This document shows, one piece after another, positions 1-6,597 of a stretch of DNA of 7,933 bases. The first letter of the stretch is position 1. Every line of letters starts with the position of its first letter. Position numbers and translations under genes: made by a program. A model generated the notes under the pieces. That model was not told the origin of the DNA and did not search any database. It saw only the letters and a list, made by a program, of their open reading frames with translations. This DNA is from Clostridiales bacterium (GTDB taxonomy: Bacteria; Bacillota; Clostridia; Lachnospirales; Lachnospiraceae): the NCBI GenBank assembly GCA_019418195.1, contig DYCJ01000112.1, positions 1-7,933 of the forward strand, given 5' to 3'.

Positions 1-2
1 AA

Positions 3-146
3 GAAGCAAAAGAAGCAGGGCTTGAGAATCTGAAAGGACACAGGACAGTCGGAGGCATGCGCGCGAGCATTTACAATGCAATGCCTTATGAGGGCGTTGT
101 GGCACTTGTTGATTTTATGAAGAAATTTGAAGAGGAGAATCTGTAG
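3..146 (+). CDS. serC: Phosphoserine aminotransferase, C-terminal end (partial)
   Basis: The last 47 codons of a gene that begins before the window; the stop is TAG at 144-146. The translated tail contains [20 protein letters not shown] followed by [16 protein letters not shown], which matches the highly conserved C-terminus of SerC. This PLP-dependent cytosolic enzyme transfers an amino group from glutamate to 3-phosphohydroxypyruvate, giving phosphoserine. The catalytic lysine and most of the PLP site lie outside the window, so only the family can be judged. The next gene, serA, makes its substrate, which supports the call. The ribosome binding site of serA lies inside the last codons of this gene, so the two are probably co-transcribed and translationally coupled. 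Confidence 0.93.
   Translation, partial: EAKEAGLENLKGHRTVGGMRASIYNAMPYEGVVALVDFMKKFEEENL
131..137 (+). promoter_or_regulatory. Ribosome binding site deciding the serA start
   Basis: AGAGGAG lies ten bases before the ATG at 148. It favours that ATG over the in-frame TTG at 127, which sits upstream of this site, inside serC, and has no good ribosome binding site of its own. Confidence 0.8.
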
Positions 147-147
147 G

Positions 148-1311
148 ATGTATAAATATCATTGCCTGAATCCGATCTCGGAAGTGGGATTAGGACAGCT
201 GGATGAAAACTATGTTGTAACGGGAAATGCTGAAGAGGCAGATGCTATCCTTGTGCGAAGCGCTAAAATGCATGATATGGAATTCAGTAAGAATTTAAAA
301 GCAATCGCCCGCGCAGGTGCCGGTGTCAACAATATACCTTTAGATCGCTGTGCAGACGAAGGAATCGTTGTATTTAACACCCCCGGTGCGAACGCAAACG
401 GCGTGAAAGAACTGGTGATCGCAGGCATGCTTCTGGCAGCCCGGGATATTATCGGGGGTATTAACTGGGTGCAGGAGTATGAAGAGGAAGGAGATATTGC
501 TAAGATCACTGAAAAGAAGAAAAAGGCCTTTGCAGGAACAGAACTTCAGGGCAAAAAACTTGGCGTGATCGGTCTTGGGGCGATCGGAGTGCGTGTTGCG
601 AACGTGGCGGTCCATCTGGGAATGGATGTTTACGGATATGATCCATATGTATCTGTTGACGCTGCATGGAATCTGTCACGCAGTATCCACCATGCAAAAA
701 CAGTGGATGAACTGTACAAAGAGTGCGACTACATCACGATCCATGTGCCGGCGACAGAGGATACGAAAGGTATGATCGATAAGAATGCGATCAGTCTGAT
801 GAAGGACGGCGTAGTGATTTTAAATCTTGCAAGGGATGTTCTCGTGAATCAGGAGGATATTGTTGATGCTCTTGTCTCCGGCAAAGTTCGTTCTTATGTG
901 ACTGATTTTCCGACCAAAGAGATCGTTGGTGTAAAAAATGCCATCGTGATCCCGCATCTTGGCGCGTCTACCGAGGAATCCGAAGATAACTGTGCAAAGA
1001 TGGCTGCGGCGGAATTGAGAGATTTCCTGGAAAATGGTAACATTTTGCATTCAGTAAATTATCCGGATTGTAATATGGGAGCAAAAGGAGACGGGGAGAG
1101 GATTACGATCCTTCATAAGAACATCCCGAATATGCTGGGACAGTTTACTACGTTATTAGCAGATAAAGGTATGAACATTGCACTTATGACAAACAAGAGC
1201 AGAAAAGAGCATGCATATACAATGATCGATGTAGATACCGGGGTATCAGCAGAACTTGAGGAGCAGATAGCATCTGTAGACGGAGTGCTTAAAGTCAGAG
1301 TGATCCGGTAG
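148..1311 (+). CDS. serA: D-3-phosphoglycerate dehydrogenase, short ACT-domain type
   Basis: A 387-residue cytosolic NAD-dependent enzyme that oxidises 3-phosphoglycerate to 3-phosphohydroxypyruvate, the first step of serine synthesis. The N-terminal substrate domain carries RAGAGVNNIP (residues 55-64). The Rossmann fold has the GLGAIG loop (142-147), followed by D165 at the expected cofactor position. The catalytic set is visible: R229 in NLARD, E258 and H270 in PHLGAST. An ACT domain fills about residues 318-387, so feedback control by serine is plausible. The extra domain of long-form SerA proteins is absent, and the loop between E258 and H270 is short. The ATG at 148 is chosen because of the AGAGGAG before it; it follows the serC stop by one base. 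A hairpin with a U-run follows the stop. Confidence in the function is high; serine feedback is inferred. Confidence 0.96.
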   Translation: MYKYHCLNPISEVGLGQLDENYVVTGNAEEADAILVRSAKMHDMEFSKNLKAIARAGAGVNNIPLDRCADEGIVVFNTPGANANGVKELVIAGMLLAARDIIGGINWVQEYEEEGDIAKITEKKKKAFAGTELQGKKLGVIGLGAIGVRVANVAVHLGMDVYGYDPYVSVDAAWNLSRSIHHAKTVDELYKECDYITIHVPATEDTKGMIDKNAISLMKDGVVILNLARDVLVNQEDIVDALVSGKVRSYVTDFPTKEIVGVKNAIVIPHLGASTEESEDNCAKMAAAELRDFLENGNILHSVNYPDCNMGAKGDGERITILHKNIPNMLGQFTTLLADKGMNIALMTNKSRKEHAYTMIDVDTGVSAELEEQIASVDGVLKVRVIR

Positions 1312-1334
1312 AAAATCTCTTGAAAATTGACAGA

Positions 1335-1382
1335 GAAGTCAGAAAAGGCATGGGGCAACCATGGTTTTCCGGCTTCTTTTTT
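1335..1382 (+). terminator. Intrinsic terminator after serA
   Basis: An imperfect stem begins with GAAG (1335-1338), continues through AAAA (1343-1346) and CATGG (1349-1353), has a five-base loop GGCAA (1354-1358), and returns through CCATG, TTTTCC and GGCTTC (to 1376). A run of six T follows (1377-1382). The arms pair over about 18 positions with two mismatches or bulges and one G-U pair. It separates the serine operon from the promoter at 1421. Confidence 0.82.
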
Positions 1383-1420
1383 ATTATTCAAATCATTTTT
1401 TTGCAGTATTAAATTTATGA

Positions 1421-1449
1421 TTGACATTAATTGTATCCTTGTATACAAT
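1421..1449 (+). promoter_or_regulatory. Sigma-A type promoter of the citrate synthase / gntR / icd operon
   Basis: A consensus -35 box TTGACA (1421-1426) is separated by exactly 17 bases from a near-consensus -10 box TACAAT (1444-1449). The stretch just upstream (about 1381-1420) is very A/T-rich and could act as an UP element. Transcription would start near 1456, giving a leader of about 45 bases before the ATG at 1500, too short for a riboswitch. Confidence 0.85.
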
Positions 1450-1464
1450 TATACATGAATACAA
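1429..1464. promoter_or_regulatory. Palindromic operator over the promoter, probable GntR-family site
   Basis: Four copies of the half-site TTGTAT or its complement ATACAA cluster here: forward at 1431 and 1439, reverse at 1443 and 1459. The central pair forms the perfect palindrome TTGTATACAA (1439-1448). The wider pair AATTGTAT (1429-1436) and ATACAATT (1443-1450) forms a perfect inverted repeat with a six-base gap. The dyad covers the spacer and the -10 box, the placement expected of a repressor site. The gntR gene in the same operon is the natural candidate to bind it. The symmetry is seen directly; the protein that binds is inferred. Confidence 0.65.
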
Positions 1465-1484
1465 AATGTGCTATGTGTAACAGA

Positions 1485-1490
1485 TGGAGG
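1485..1490 (+). promoter_or_regulatory. Ribosome binding site deciding the citrate synthase start
   Basis: TGGAGG lies nine bases before the ATG at 1500. An in-frame TTG at 1431 lies between the -35 and -10 boxes, upstream of the likely transcript start, so it cannot be the real start. Confidence 0.8.
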
Positions 1491-1499
1491 AAGAAAGCA

Positions 1500-2888
1500 A
1501 TGGAAGACAGAAAGGTTTATTTAAACGAACATACGAATCTGCTGGAACTTGAGGAACACATGTATCCGCTCGTGGATGTGGAGACCCCGAATGTGTTCCG
1601 TAATCTGTTCAGATATGACGAGGTACCGAAAATCGCTTTTAATGACAGGACAGTACCCCACCATATGCCGGATGAAATATGGATCACGGATACAACGTTC
1701 CGGGACGGACAGCAGTCCAGAGCGCCCTATACTTCAGAGCAGATCGTGACGATCTATGACTATCTGCACCGTCTGGGCGGCCCAAACGGAAAAGTCCGCC
1801 AGAGTGAGTTTTTTCTCTACAGCAAAAAAGACAGAGATGCAGTATACCGCTGTCTTGAGAAAGGATACAAATTCCCTGAAGTGACAAGCTGGATCCGGGC
1901 CAGCAGGAAGGATTTTGAGCTTGTAAAAGAAATCGGGCTGAAAGAGACGGGAATCCTTGTGAGCTGTTCGGATTATCATATTTTCTATAAACTGAAAATG
2001 ACAAGAAGACAGGCAATGGAGCATTATCTCTCTGTTGTACGTGAATGCATGGAAACAGGGATCAGGCCCAGATGTCATCTGGAGGATATTACGAGGTCAG
2101 ATATCTATGGTTTTGTGATCCCGTTTTGTGTAGAGCTGATGAAATTGATGGAGGAATACAAGACACCGGTAAAGATACGAGTCTGCGATACAATGGGATA
2201 TGGCGTAAATTATCCCGGAGCTGTGATCCCGAGATCGATTCCTGGTATTATTTACGGGTTGATGACTCATGCGGGAGTCCCCAGTGAATTGATAGAATTT
2301 CATGGCCACAATGATTTCTATAAAGCAGTGAATAATTCAAGTACAGCCTGGCTCTACGGCGCATGCGGCGTCAACTGTTCTCTGTTTGGCATAGGAGAAC
2401 GTACAGGTAATACTCCCCTGGAGGCAATGGTATTTGAGTATGCGCAGCTCCGGGGAACCCTGGACGGCATGGACACGACGGTGATCACGGAACTTGCAGA
2501 ATATTATGAAAAAGAGATTGGCTATCATATTCCGTCAAGGACTCCTTTTGTGGGTAAAAATTTCAATGTAACAAGGGCGGGGATCCATGCGGACGGAATG
2601 CTCAAGAACGAAGAAATCTACAATATATTTGATACAGATAAATTCCTGAACCGTCCGGCTCTTGTATCAGTCTCTAATACTTCCGGGGCTGCAGGTATCG
2701 CCTACTGGATCAATACATATTACAGGCTTTCCGGAGAGCGGGAGGTGGACAAAAACTCAGAACTTGTACAGATGGTAAAGGCGAGTGTAGATAAAGAATA
2801 CGAGGATGGCAGAGTTACGGTCTTGACAGATGAAGAATTAATTGACAAAATAGAAAGTGTGTGCGAAAAGCTGCATATGACATTATGA
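1500..2888 (+). CDS. Probable Re-citrate synthase (HMGL-like / isopropylmalate synthase superfamily)
   Basis: A 462-residue member of the DRE-TIM metallolyase family. The signature DTTFRDGQQ (residues 64-72) contains the catalytic Arg and metal-binding Asp; HGHND (268-272) supplies the metal-binding histidines; GERTGNTPLE (299-308) and RAGIHADGMLKN (359-370) are also typical of Claisen-condensing members. About 60 residues precede the barrel, and the C-terminal leucine-sensing domain of true isopropylmalate synthases is missing. No leucine, lysine or nitrogen-fixation gene is nearby. Instead, a regulator and NADP isocitrate dehydrogenase follow in the same operon, which points to citrate formation from oxaloacetate and acetyl-CoA. 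This fits the Re-type citrate synthase known from Clostridium kluyveri, whose relatives are often named isopropylmalate or homocitrate synthase. Family certain; substrate inferred from length and context. Alternatives are homocitrate synthase or another 2-alkylmalate synthase. Confidence 0.8.
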   Translation: MEDRKVYLNEHTNLLELEEHMYPLVDVETPNVFRNLFRYDEVPKIAFNDRTVPHHMPDEIWITDTTFRDGQQSRAPYTSEQIVTIYDYLHRLGGPNGKVRQSEFFLYSKKDRDAVYRCLEKGYKFPEVTSWIRASRKDFELVKEIGLKETGILVSCSDYHIFYKLKMTRRQAMEHYLSVVRECMETGIRPRCHLEDITRSDIYGFVIPFCVELMKLMEEYKTPVKIRVCDTMGYGVNYPGAVIPRSIPGIIYGLMTHAGVPSELIEFHGHNDFYKAVNNSSTAWLYGACGVNCSLFGIGERTGNTPLEAMVFEYAQLRGTLDGMDTTVITELAEYYEKEIGYHIPSRTPFVGKNFNVTRAGIHADGMLKNEEIYNIFDTDKFLNRPALVSVSNTSGAAGIAYWINTYYRLSGEREVDKNSELVQMVKASVDKEYEDGRVTVLTDEELIDKIESVCEKLHMTL

Positions 2889-2904
2889 CCAGGAGGACTT
2901 CAGA

Positions 2905-3570
2905 ATGGAAGAATACCAGGATCATTCACTGAGCGGGCGGGTTTTCCAGAAGATCCGCGAGGACATCCTCAGCGGGAAATATAAGGAAAACGATGAACTC
3001 AGGGAGAATACGATCGGCAGAGAATTAGGAGTAAGCCGGACTCCTGTAAGGGAGGCGCTGCGCCAGCTTGAACTGGAGGGGCTTGTGACGATCATTCCCA
3101 ACAGAGGAGCTTATGTAACAGGCATCAGCCAGAAGGATATCTGGGATATCTATATGGTGCGGTCACATCTGGAAGGACTGTGTGCCAGATGGGCTGCAGA
3201 ACATATAACAGAGAAACAGCTTGATGAACTGGAAGAGACGCTGATGCTCTCTGAATTTCAGATGAACAGGGAAAGCGGGTTCAGCGTGCAGCAGGTGGCT
3301 GCACTTGACGGCAGATTTCATGCAATTCTCTATGAGGCTTCGGGAAGCAGGATATTAAGCCATGTTCTGACGGATTTTCATAATTATGTACAGAGGGCGA
3401 GAAAGTCATCGATCGTTTCGGAAGAGAGGGCGAGAAAATCCATACGAGAGCACCGGCAGATCCTGCGGGCGATCAAAGAGCGCGATGCAGAAATGGCAGA
3501 GCAGCTCGCAAACGAACATATCCTGCATGTGATGCAGAACCTGAAGAAACAGGGATATCGTGTCCAGTAG
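2905..3570 (+). CDS. GntR-family transcriptional regulator, FadR subfamily with FCD domain
   Basis: A 221-residue DNA-binding protein. Residues about 10-75 form the GntR winged helix-turn-helix, with GRELGVSRTPVREALRQLE (38-56) as the recognition region and NRGAYV (66-71) in the wing. The C-terminal FCD domain is all-helical and keeps the expected metal or ligand quartet D135, H139, H183 and H205, so it probably binds a carboxylic acid through a metal ion. It starts 16 bases after the citrate synthase stop, behind AGGAGG at 2891-2896. Its place between citrate synthase and isocitrate dehydrogenase suggests that it controls this operon, itself included, through the palindrome at 1429-1464. Citrate, isocitrate or 2-oxoglutarate are reasonable guesses for the effector, but nothing in the sequence settles this. 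Confidence 0.92.
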   Translation: MEEYQDHSLSGRVFQKIREDILSGKYKENDELRENTIGRELGVSRTPVREALRQLELEGLVTIIPNRGAYVTGISQKDIWDIYMVRSHLEGLCARWAAEHITEKQLDELEETLMLSEFQMNRESGFSVQQVAALDGRFHAILYEASGSRILSHVLTDFHNYVQRARKSSIVSEERARKSIREHRQILRAIKERDAEMAEQLANEHILHVMQNLKKQGYRVQ

Positions 3571-3597
3571 CACGACAGGGCAAAACATGTAATAATT

Positions 3598-3613
3598 CAG
3601 CTTAGCTATGCTG
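3598..3613. repeat. Short imperfect palindrome between gntR and icd
   Basis: CAGC-T-TAGCTA-T-GCTG is a 16-base dyad broken only by one symmetric T/T mismatch. It lies in the 72-base gap between gntR and icd. It has no T-run, so it is not a terminator, and I find no convincing promoter boxes near it. It could be a protein site or an RNA hairpin that affects processing or relative expression of icd; it may also be chance. Confidence 0.35.
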
Positions 3614-3642
3614 TAATGAAAAAGAACAGGAGGAGACAGACA

Positions 3643-4839
3643 ATGGCGAAAATTAAAATGACAACACCGCTTGTAGAAATGGACGGAGACGAGATGACAA
3701 GGATTCTCTGGAAGATGATCAAGGATGACCTGCTCATTCCGTATATTGATCTTAAAACAGAGTATTACGACCTGGGACTTGAGCACAGAAATGAAACAAA
3801 TGATCAGGTTACGGTTGATTCTGCTATGGCAACAAAGAAATACAAAGTGGCCGTAAAATGTGCAACGATCACACCGAATGCTGCACGTATGGACGAGTAT
3901 AACTTAAAAGAGATGTGGAAGAGCCCGAACGGGACGATCCGTGCGATCCTTGACGGAACAGTATTCCGTGCCCCCATTGTCGTAAAAGGCATTGAGCCAT
4001 GTGTGAAAAACTGGAAGAAACCGATCACGATTGCGAGACATGCGTACGGTGATGTTTATAAGGGATCTGAGATGAAAATACCGGGAGCTGGCAAAGTGGA
4101 GCTTGTGTACACTGCTGAAGACGGAAGCCAGACAAAAGAGCTGGTACATACTTTCGACGGCCCGGGCATCGTACAGGGTATGCACAACCTGAACAAGTCC
4201 ATTGAAAGTTTCGCAAGAAGCTGCTTCTCCTATGCACTTGATACGAAACAGGATCTGTGGTTTGCCACAAAGGATACGATCTCTAAAAAATATGATCACA
4301 CATTTAAAGATATTTTCCAGGAAATCTACGATGCAGAGTTCGATGAGAAGTTCAAAGAAGCAGGGATAGAGTATTTCTACACTCTGATCGATGACGCGGT
4401 AGCACGTGTGATGAAATCCCAGGGCGGATATATCTGGGCATGCAAGAACTATGACGGAGATGTGATGAGCGATATGATCTCCTCTGCATTTGGTTCGCTT
4501 GCAATGATGACATCTGTGCTCGTATCTCCCGAAGGATACTATGAGTATGAGGCTGCTCACGGGACAGTACAGCGTCATTACTATAAACACTTAAAAGGCG
4601 AGGAGACATCCACAAATTCTGTGGCAACGATCTTTGCATGGACAGGCGCCCTTCGTAAACGCGGCGAGCTTGATGGTAATAAAGAACTGATGGAATTCGC
4701 TGACCGTCTGGAGAAAGCGACGATCGATACGATCGAGGCCGGCGAGATGACAAAAGACCTGGCGCTGATCACAACGATCGAAAATCCGACCGTATTAAAC
4801 AGTGAGCAGTTTATCAAAGCAATCGCAAAACGACTGTAA
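3643..4839 (+). CDS. icd: Isocitrate dehydrogenase, NADP-dependent, eukaryote-like dimeric type
   Basis: A 398-residue cytosolic enzyme that oxidatively decarboxylates isocitrate to 2-oxoglutarate and makes NADPH. It resembles mitochondrial and cytosolic eukaryotic IDH rather than the E. coli type: up to about residue 140 even the numbering agrees with human IDH1 as I recall it, with S94, R100, R109, R132 and Y139 all present. The lysine near residue 210 and metal-binding aspartates D250, D271/D273 and D277 follow with a two-residue shift. R311-H312 in GTVQRHY matches the pair that selects NADP over NAD. The start at 3643 follows AGGAGG (3628-3633) by nine bases; an in-frame ATG at 3616 lies ahead of this site and is unlikely. 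As the last gene of the citrate synthase operon, it would supply 2-oxoglutarate for glutamate synthesis. Confidence 0.96.
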   Translation: MAKIKMTTPLVEMDGDEMTRILWKMIKDDLLIPYIDLKTEYYDLGLEHRNETNDQVTVDSAMATKKYKVAVKCATITPNAARMDEYNLKEMWKSPNGTIRAILDGTVFRAPIVVKGIEPCVKNWKKPITIARHAYGDVYKGSEMKIPGAGKVELVYTAEDGSQTKELVHTFDGPGIVQGMHNLNKSIESFARSCFSYALDTKQDLWFATKDTISKKYDHTFKDIFQEIYDAEFDEKFKEAGIEYFYTLIDDAVARVMKSQGGYIWACKNYDGDVMSDMISSAFGSLAMMTSVLVSPEGYYEYEAAHGTVQRHYYKHLKGEETSTNSVATIFAWTGALRKRGELDGNKELMEFADRLEKATIDTIEAGEMTKDLALITTIENPTVLNSEQFIKAIAKRL

Positions 4840-5199
4840 ATTTGTGTTTATCGAAGAGACATTTCCTCGGCTAAGTGTCCGAAAATCACCCGGATATAGT
4901 GGAATGACGTACGTATTCGGAACAGTCGGGATTGTAATGCTTCCGGCTCCGGTTACGAAAGGAAGAAAAACTAATAACCCTGAAATATAGCTAAAAACGA
5001 TCAGCCGGTCGGACAACTCGCAAGGCTCAAACAAGTCCGTCCGGCTGATCAACGCTATATCCCAGGGTTAAAGTTTTTCTCAGATTATGGAGCGGAGCCT
5101 GAAGCACATGCCGGTCATCTCAAAAAAGTGTTTCAGTGCCTTATCTCTGTCTGTTTTCGGATCTTATATCATCGGCATTCAGTCCGGCAGGCATGAATT
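4840..5199. other. Gene-free gap between the convergent icd and tmcAL genes
   Basis: This 360-base stretch holds no gene I can support. The first part (4840-4963) has scattered small dyads, for example AATC/CCCG near 4884-4891 facing CGGGATT at 4927-4933, and ACGTACGT at 4907-4914. The middle is filled by the long inverted repeat at 4964-5080. The last part (5081-5199) has a - strand open stretch of 27 codons with no start codon ahead of it. Short open frames cross the region on both strands but none has a ribosome binding site or a recognisable product. Confidence 0.6.
4964..5080. repeat. Long imperfect inverted repeat, possible bidirectional terminator or small repeat element
   Basis: The arms pair in four blocks: AGAAAAACT (4964-4972) with AGTTTTTCT (5072-5080); TAACCCTG (4975-4982) with CAGGGTTA (5063-5070); ATATAGC (4985-4991) with GCTATAT (5054-5060); and a 16-base arm at 4999-5014 with one at 5035-5050, perfect except for one T/T mismatch. 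The loop is 20 bases (5015-5034). Small internal bulges separate the blocks. Both strands end the hairpin with a T-tract, which suits a terminator shared by the convergent icd and tmcAL genes. It is much longer than a usual terminator, so a mobile palindromic repeat is also possible. I see no flanking target duplication. Confidence 0.75.
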
Positions 5200-6489
5200 T
5201 TATATTTTAAGGATTCTCTGCTTATATTCATTCTGATATGCCGTCTTATATTTATCTGTCACCACGGATGTATACAGGTTGGATGCCAGCATGTCATTGC
5301 GGAGCATTTTTCTGCCGGCGGCGGGAAGTGTTTCACTGTCTGAGAGGCGTGTGAGCAGTGTCAGTGAACTTTCTTTTGCTATGCGGGCCAATATATTTTC
5401 TCTGCCCTTTCTGACACCGAGCAGACGGGCATAGCTGTGGTATCCGCTGCTTATATATTCTGAGACATCCGCTTTTTTTATTCCCAGCATAATGTGAAGA
5501 AGGGCCCGGTTGATGCGGGTCTGTGTGGTCTCCCTTGTTTTCAGGAGTTCACAGAATTGCTTATAGTTAAAAAAATTATCAAGCTGCCCGCAGATCCGGT
5601 TTGCGAGTTCCTCAGATACATCCATGTAGCGAATCAGATTTTCCGGCCGTTTATTCAGGAGTTTGTACTTCAGGATGATTGAAAAGTCATTCTGGTACAC
5701 CGGATAAGAAACTCTGTGATAGTCTTTTAACAGCTCCAGACAGCATGATGGAACCTGTTCTTCCAGTTCGTTTAAGATGCCGGAGAAAGATGTGTCTTCA
5801 AAAGTACCGCCAAAACGGTCCGCCTGCAGGACGGAGCCTGAGTACGCAAGGAGAGATCGGATGGCAGAGGCGGAGCTCAGGTGTTCATCGGAGAGTCTCC
5901 GGTCATGATAATGGGCACCGGCCCGTTTGATCGTGTAAGGCAGGATCCTGCTGTTGAGTTTTTTGACAGCTTTCAGATATTCTATGCCCAGGATATTATT
6001 CGGCTCACTGAGAATGGCAGTACAGCCGGCATCCCCTGTGTATTCGGACAGCGCCTGCATGCGCGCTGTGGGATAGGACAGACCGTTCTTAAGTTGTTTT
6101 TTTAGGAGAATCCGGTATTTTGCCGGTTCGTCCAGAAGGATATCTGCAATTCGTTCAAGTGCATCGAGGTCATCACATTCACTTCCGAAACAGAGGAAGT
6201 CTGTGATCCCCAGGCTGTCCAGGAGAGATACGGCTCCCATAGCAAAGTATTCGGCACTTCCGGACGCATAGCAGACGGGAAGTTCGAATACGGCAGAAGC
6301 TCCGCATTTTAAAGCCATTTCGGCGCGTATACGTTTTGGCATGATGGAGGGCACTCCTCTCTGCACATAATCTCCGCTCATGACTACAACAGCAGCGTCT
6401 GCTCTGGTGATGCGGAGTGATTCCCTTATGTGGTGCAGGTGGCCGTTATGGAAGGGATTGTATTCAGTGATCAGTCCGACAATTTTCAT
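5200..6489 (-). CDS. tmcAL: tRNA(Met) cytidine acetate ligase (TmcAL / YlbM)
   Basis: A 429-residue cytosolic protein, close in length to the Bacillus subtilis enzyme. TmcAL uses acetate and ATP, through acetyl-adenylate, to form N4-acetylcytidine at the wobble position of elongator tRNA(Met). The nucleotidyltransferase fold starts at once: GLITEYNPFHNGHLHHI (residues 5-21) carries the HxGH-like motif H14-N-G-H17, followed by SGDYVQRG (38-45), FGSE (101-104) and SEPNNILGIEYLKA (161-174), all hallmarks of this family. The helical C-terminal part is typical too. The ATG at 6489 is chosen because AAGGAG (complement of 6496-6501) precedes it by six bases; a start at 6510 would lie upstream of that site. 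It converges on icd and diverges from mgtE. The family is certain; the tRNA function is transferred from B. subtilis. Confidence 0.94.
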   Translation of the reverse strand: MKIVGLITEYNPFHNGHLHHIRESLRITRADAAVVVMSGDYVQRGVPSIMPKRIRAEMALKCGASAVFELPVCYASGSAEYFAMGAVSLLDSLGITDFLCFGSECDDLDALERIADILLDEPAKYRILLKKQLKNGLSYPTARMQALSEYTGDAGCTAILSEPNNILGIEYLKAVKKLNSRILPYTIKRAGAHYHDRRLSDEHLSSASAIRSLLAYSGSVLQADRFGGTFEDTSFSGILNELEEQVPSCCLELLKDYHRVSYPVYQNDFSIILKYKLLNKRPENLIRYMDVSEELANRICGQLDNFFNYKQFCELLKTRETTQTRINRALLHIMLGIKKADVSEYISSGYHSYARLLGVRKGRENILARIAKESSLTLLTRLSDSETLPAAGRKMLRNDMLASNLYTSVVTDKYKTAYQNEYKQRILKI

Positions 6490-6597
6490 GAAAATCTCCT
6501 TGTATATCAATTTCTACCATATTATACTATAAAAAGATGGCTTCACATAGAGGGAAAAATCGATTATATTACGAAAAGACTGAAAAAGGGTGGTCGC
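6490..6597. promoter_or_regulatory. Divergent promoter region between tmcAL and mgtE
   Basis: On the - strand, a perfect TATAAT (complement of 6521-6526) would start tmcAL transcription close to 6514, with a leader of about 25 bases; I see no good -35 box at the right distance. On the + strand, TATACT (6523-6528) follows a weak -35 TTGTAT (6500-6505) by 17 bases and could serve mgtE. The two -10 boxes overlap. The mgtE leader, about 60 bases, is too short for the M-box magnesium riboswitch that sometimes precedes mgtE genes. Confidence 0.55.

Noticed and set aside
1500..2888. 2-Isopropylmalate synthase (leuA) call
   Set aside because: The C-terminal leucine-binding domain is absent and no leucine gene is adjacent; the isocitrate dehydrogenase context fits citrate synthesis better.
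3904..4590. Long - strand open frame (228 codons) opposite icd
   Set aside because: Fully opposite the conserved icd gene, with a cysteine/histidine-rich, unrecognisable product typical of an antisense shadow.
4802..4990. + strand 62-codon open frame across the icd end and the following gap
   Set aside because: It starts inside icd in another frame, has no ribosome binding site and ends within the hairpin arm; the product is not recognisable.
4795..5052. - strand 85-codon open frame covering the icd tail and the hairpin
   Set aside because: It lies opposite icd coding sequence and the inverted repeat, with no ribosome binding site; best seen as a shadow of the non-coding gap.
4964..5080. 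Integron attC-like recombination site
   Set aside because: The long bulged hairpin recalls attC, but the end boxes do not match the RYYYAAC / GTTRRRY core sites and no integron gene or cassette is present.
4964..5080. Classical MITE with target-site duplication
   Set aside because: Terminal inverted repeats are present, but the flanking bases show no direct duplication, so insertion cannot be claimed from this window alone.
6529..6597. M-box magnesium riboswitch in the mgtE leader
   Set aside because: The leader is only about 60 bases, with no space for the M-box fold and no terminator hairpin before the start.
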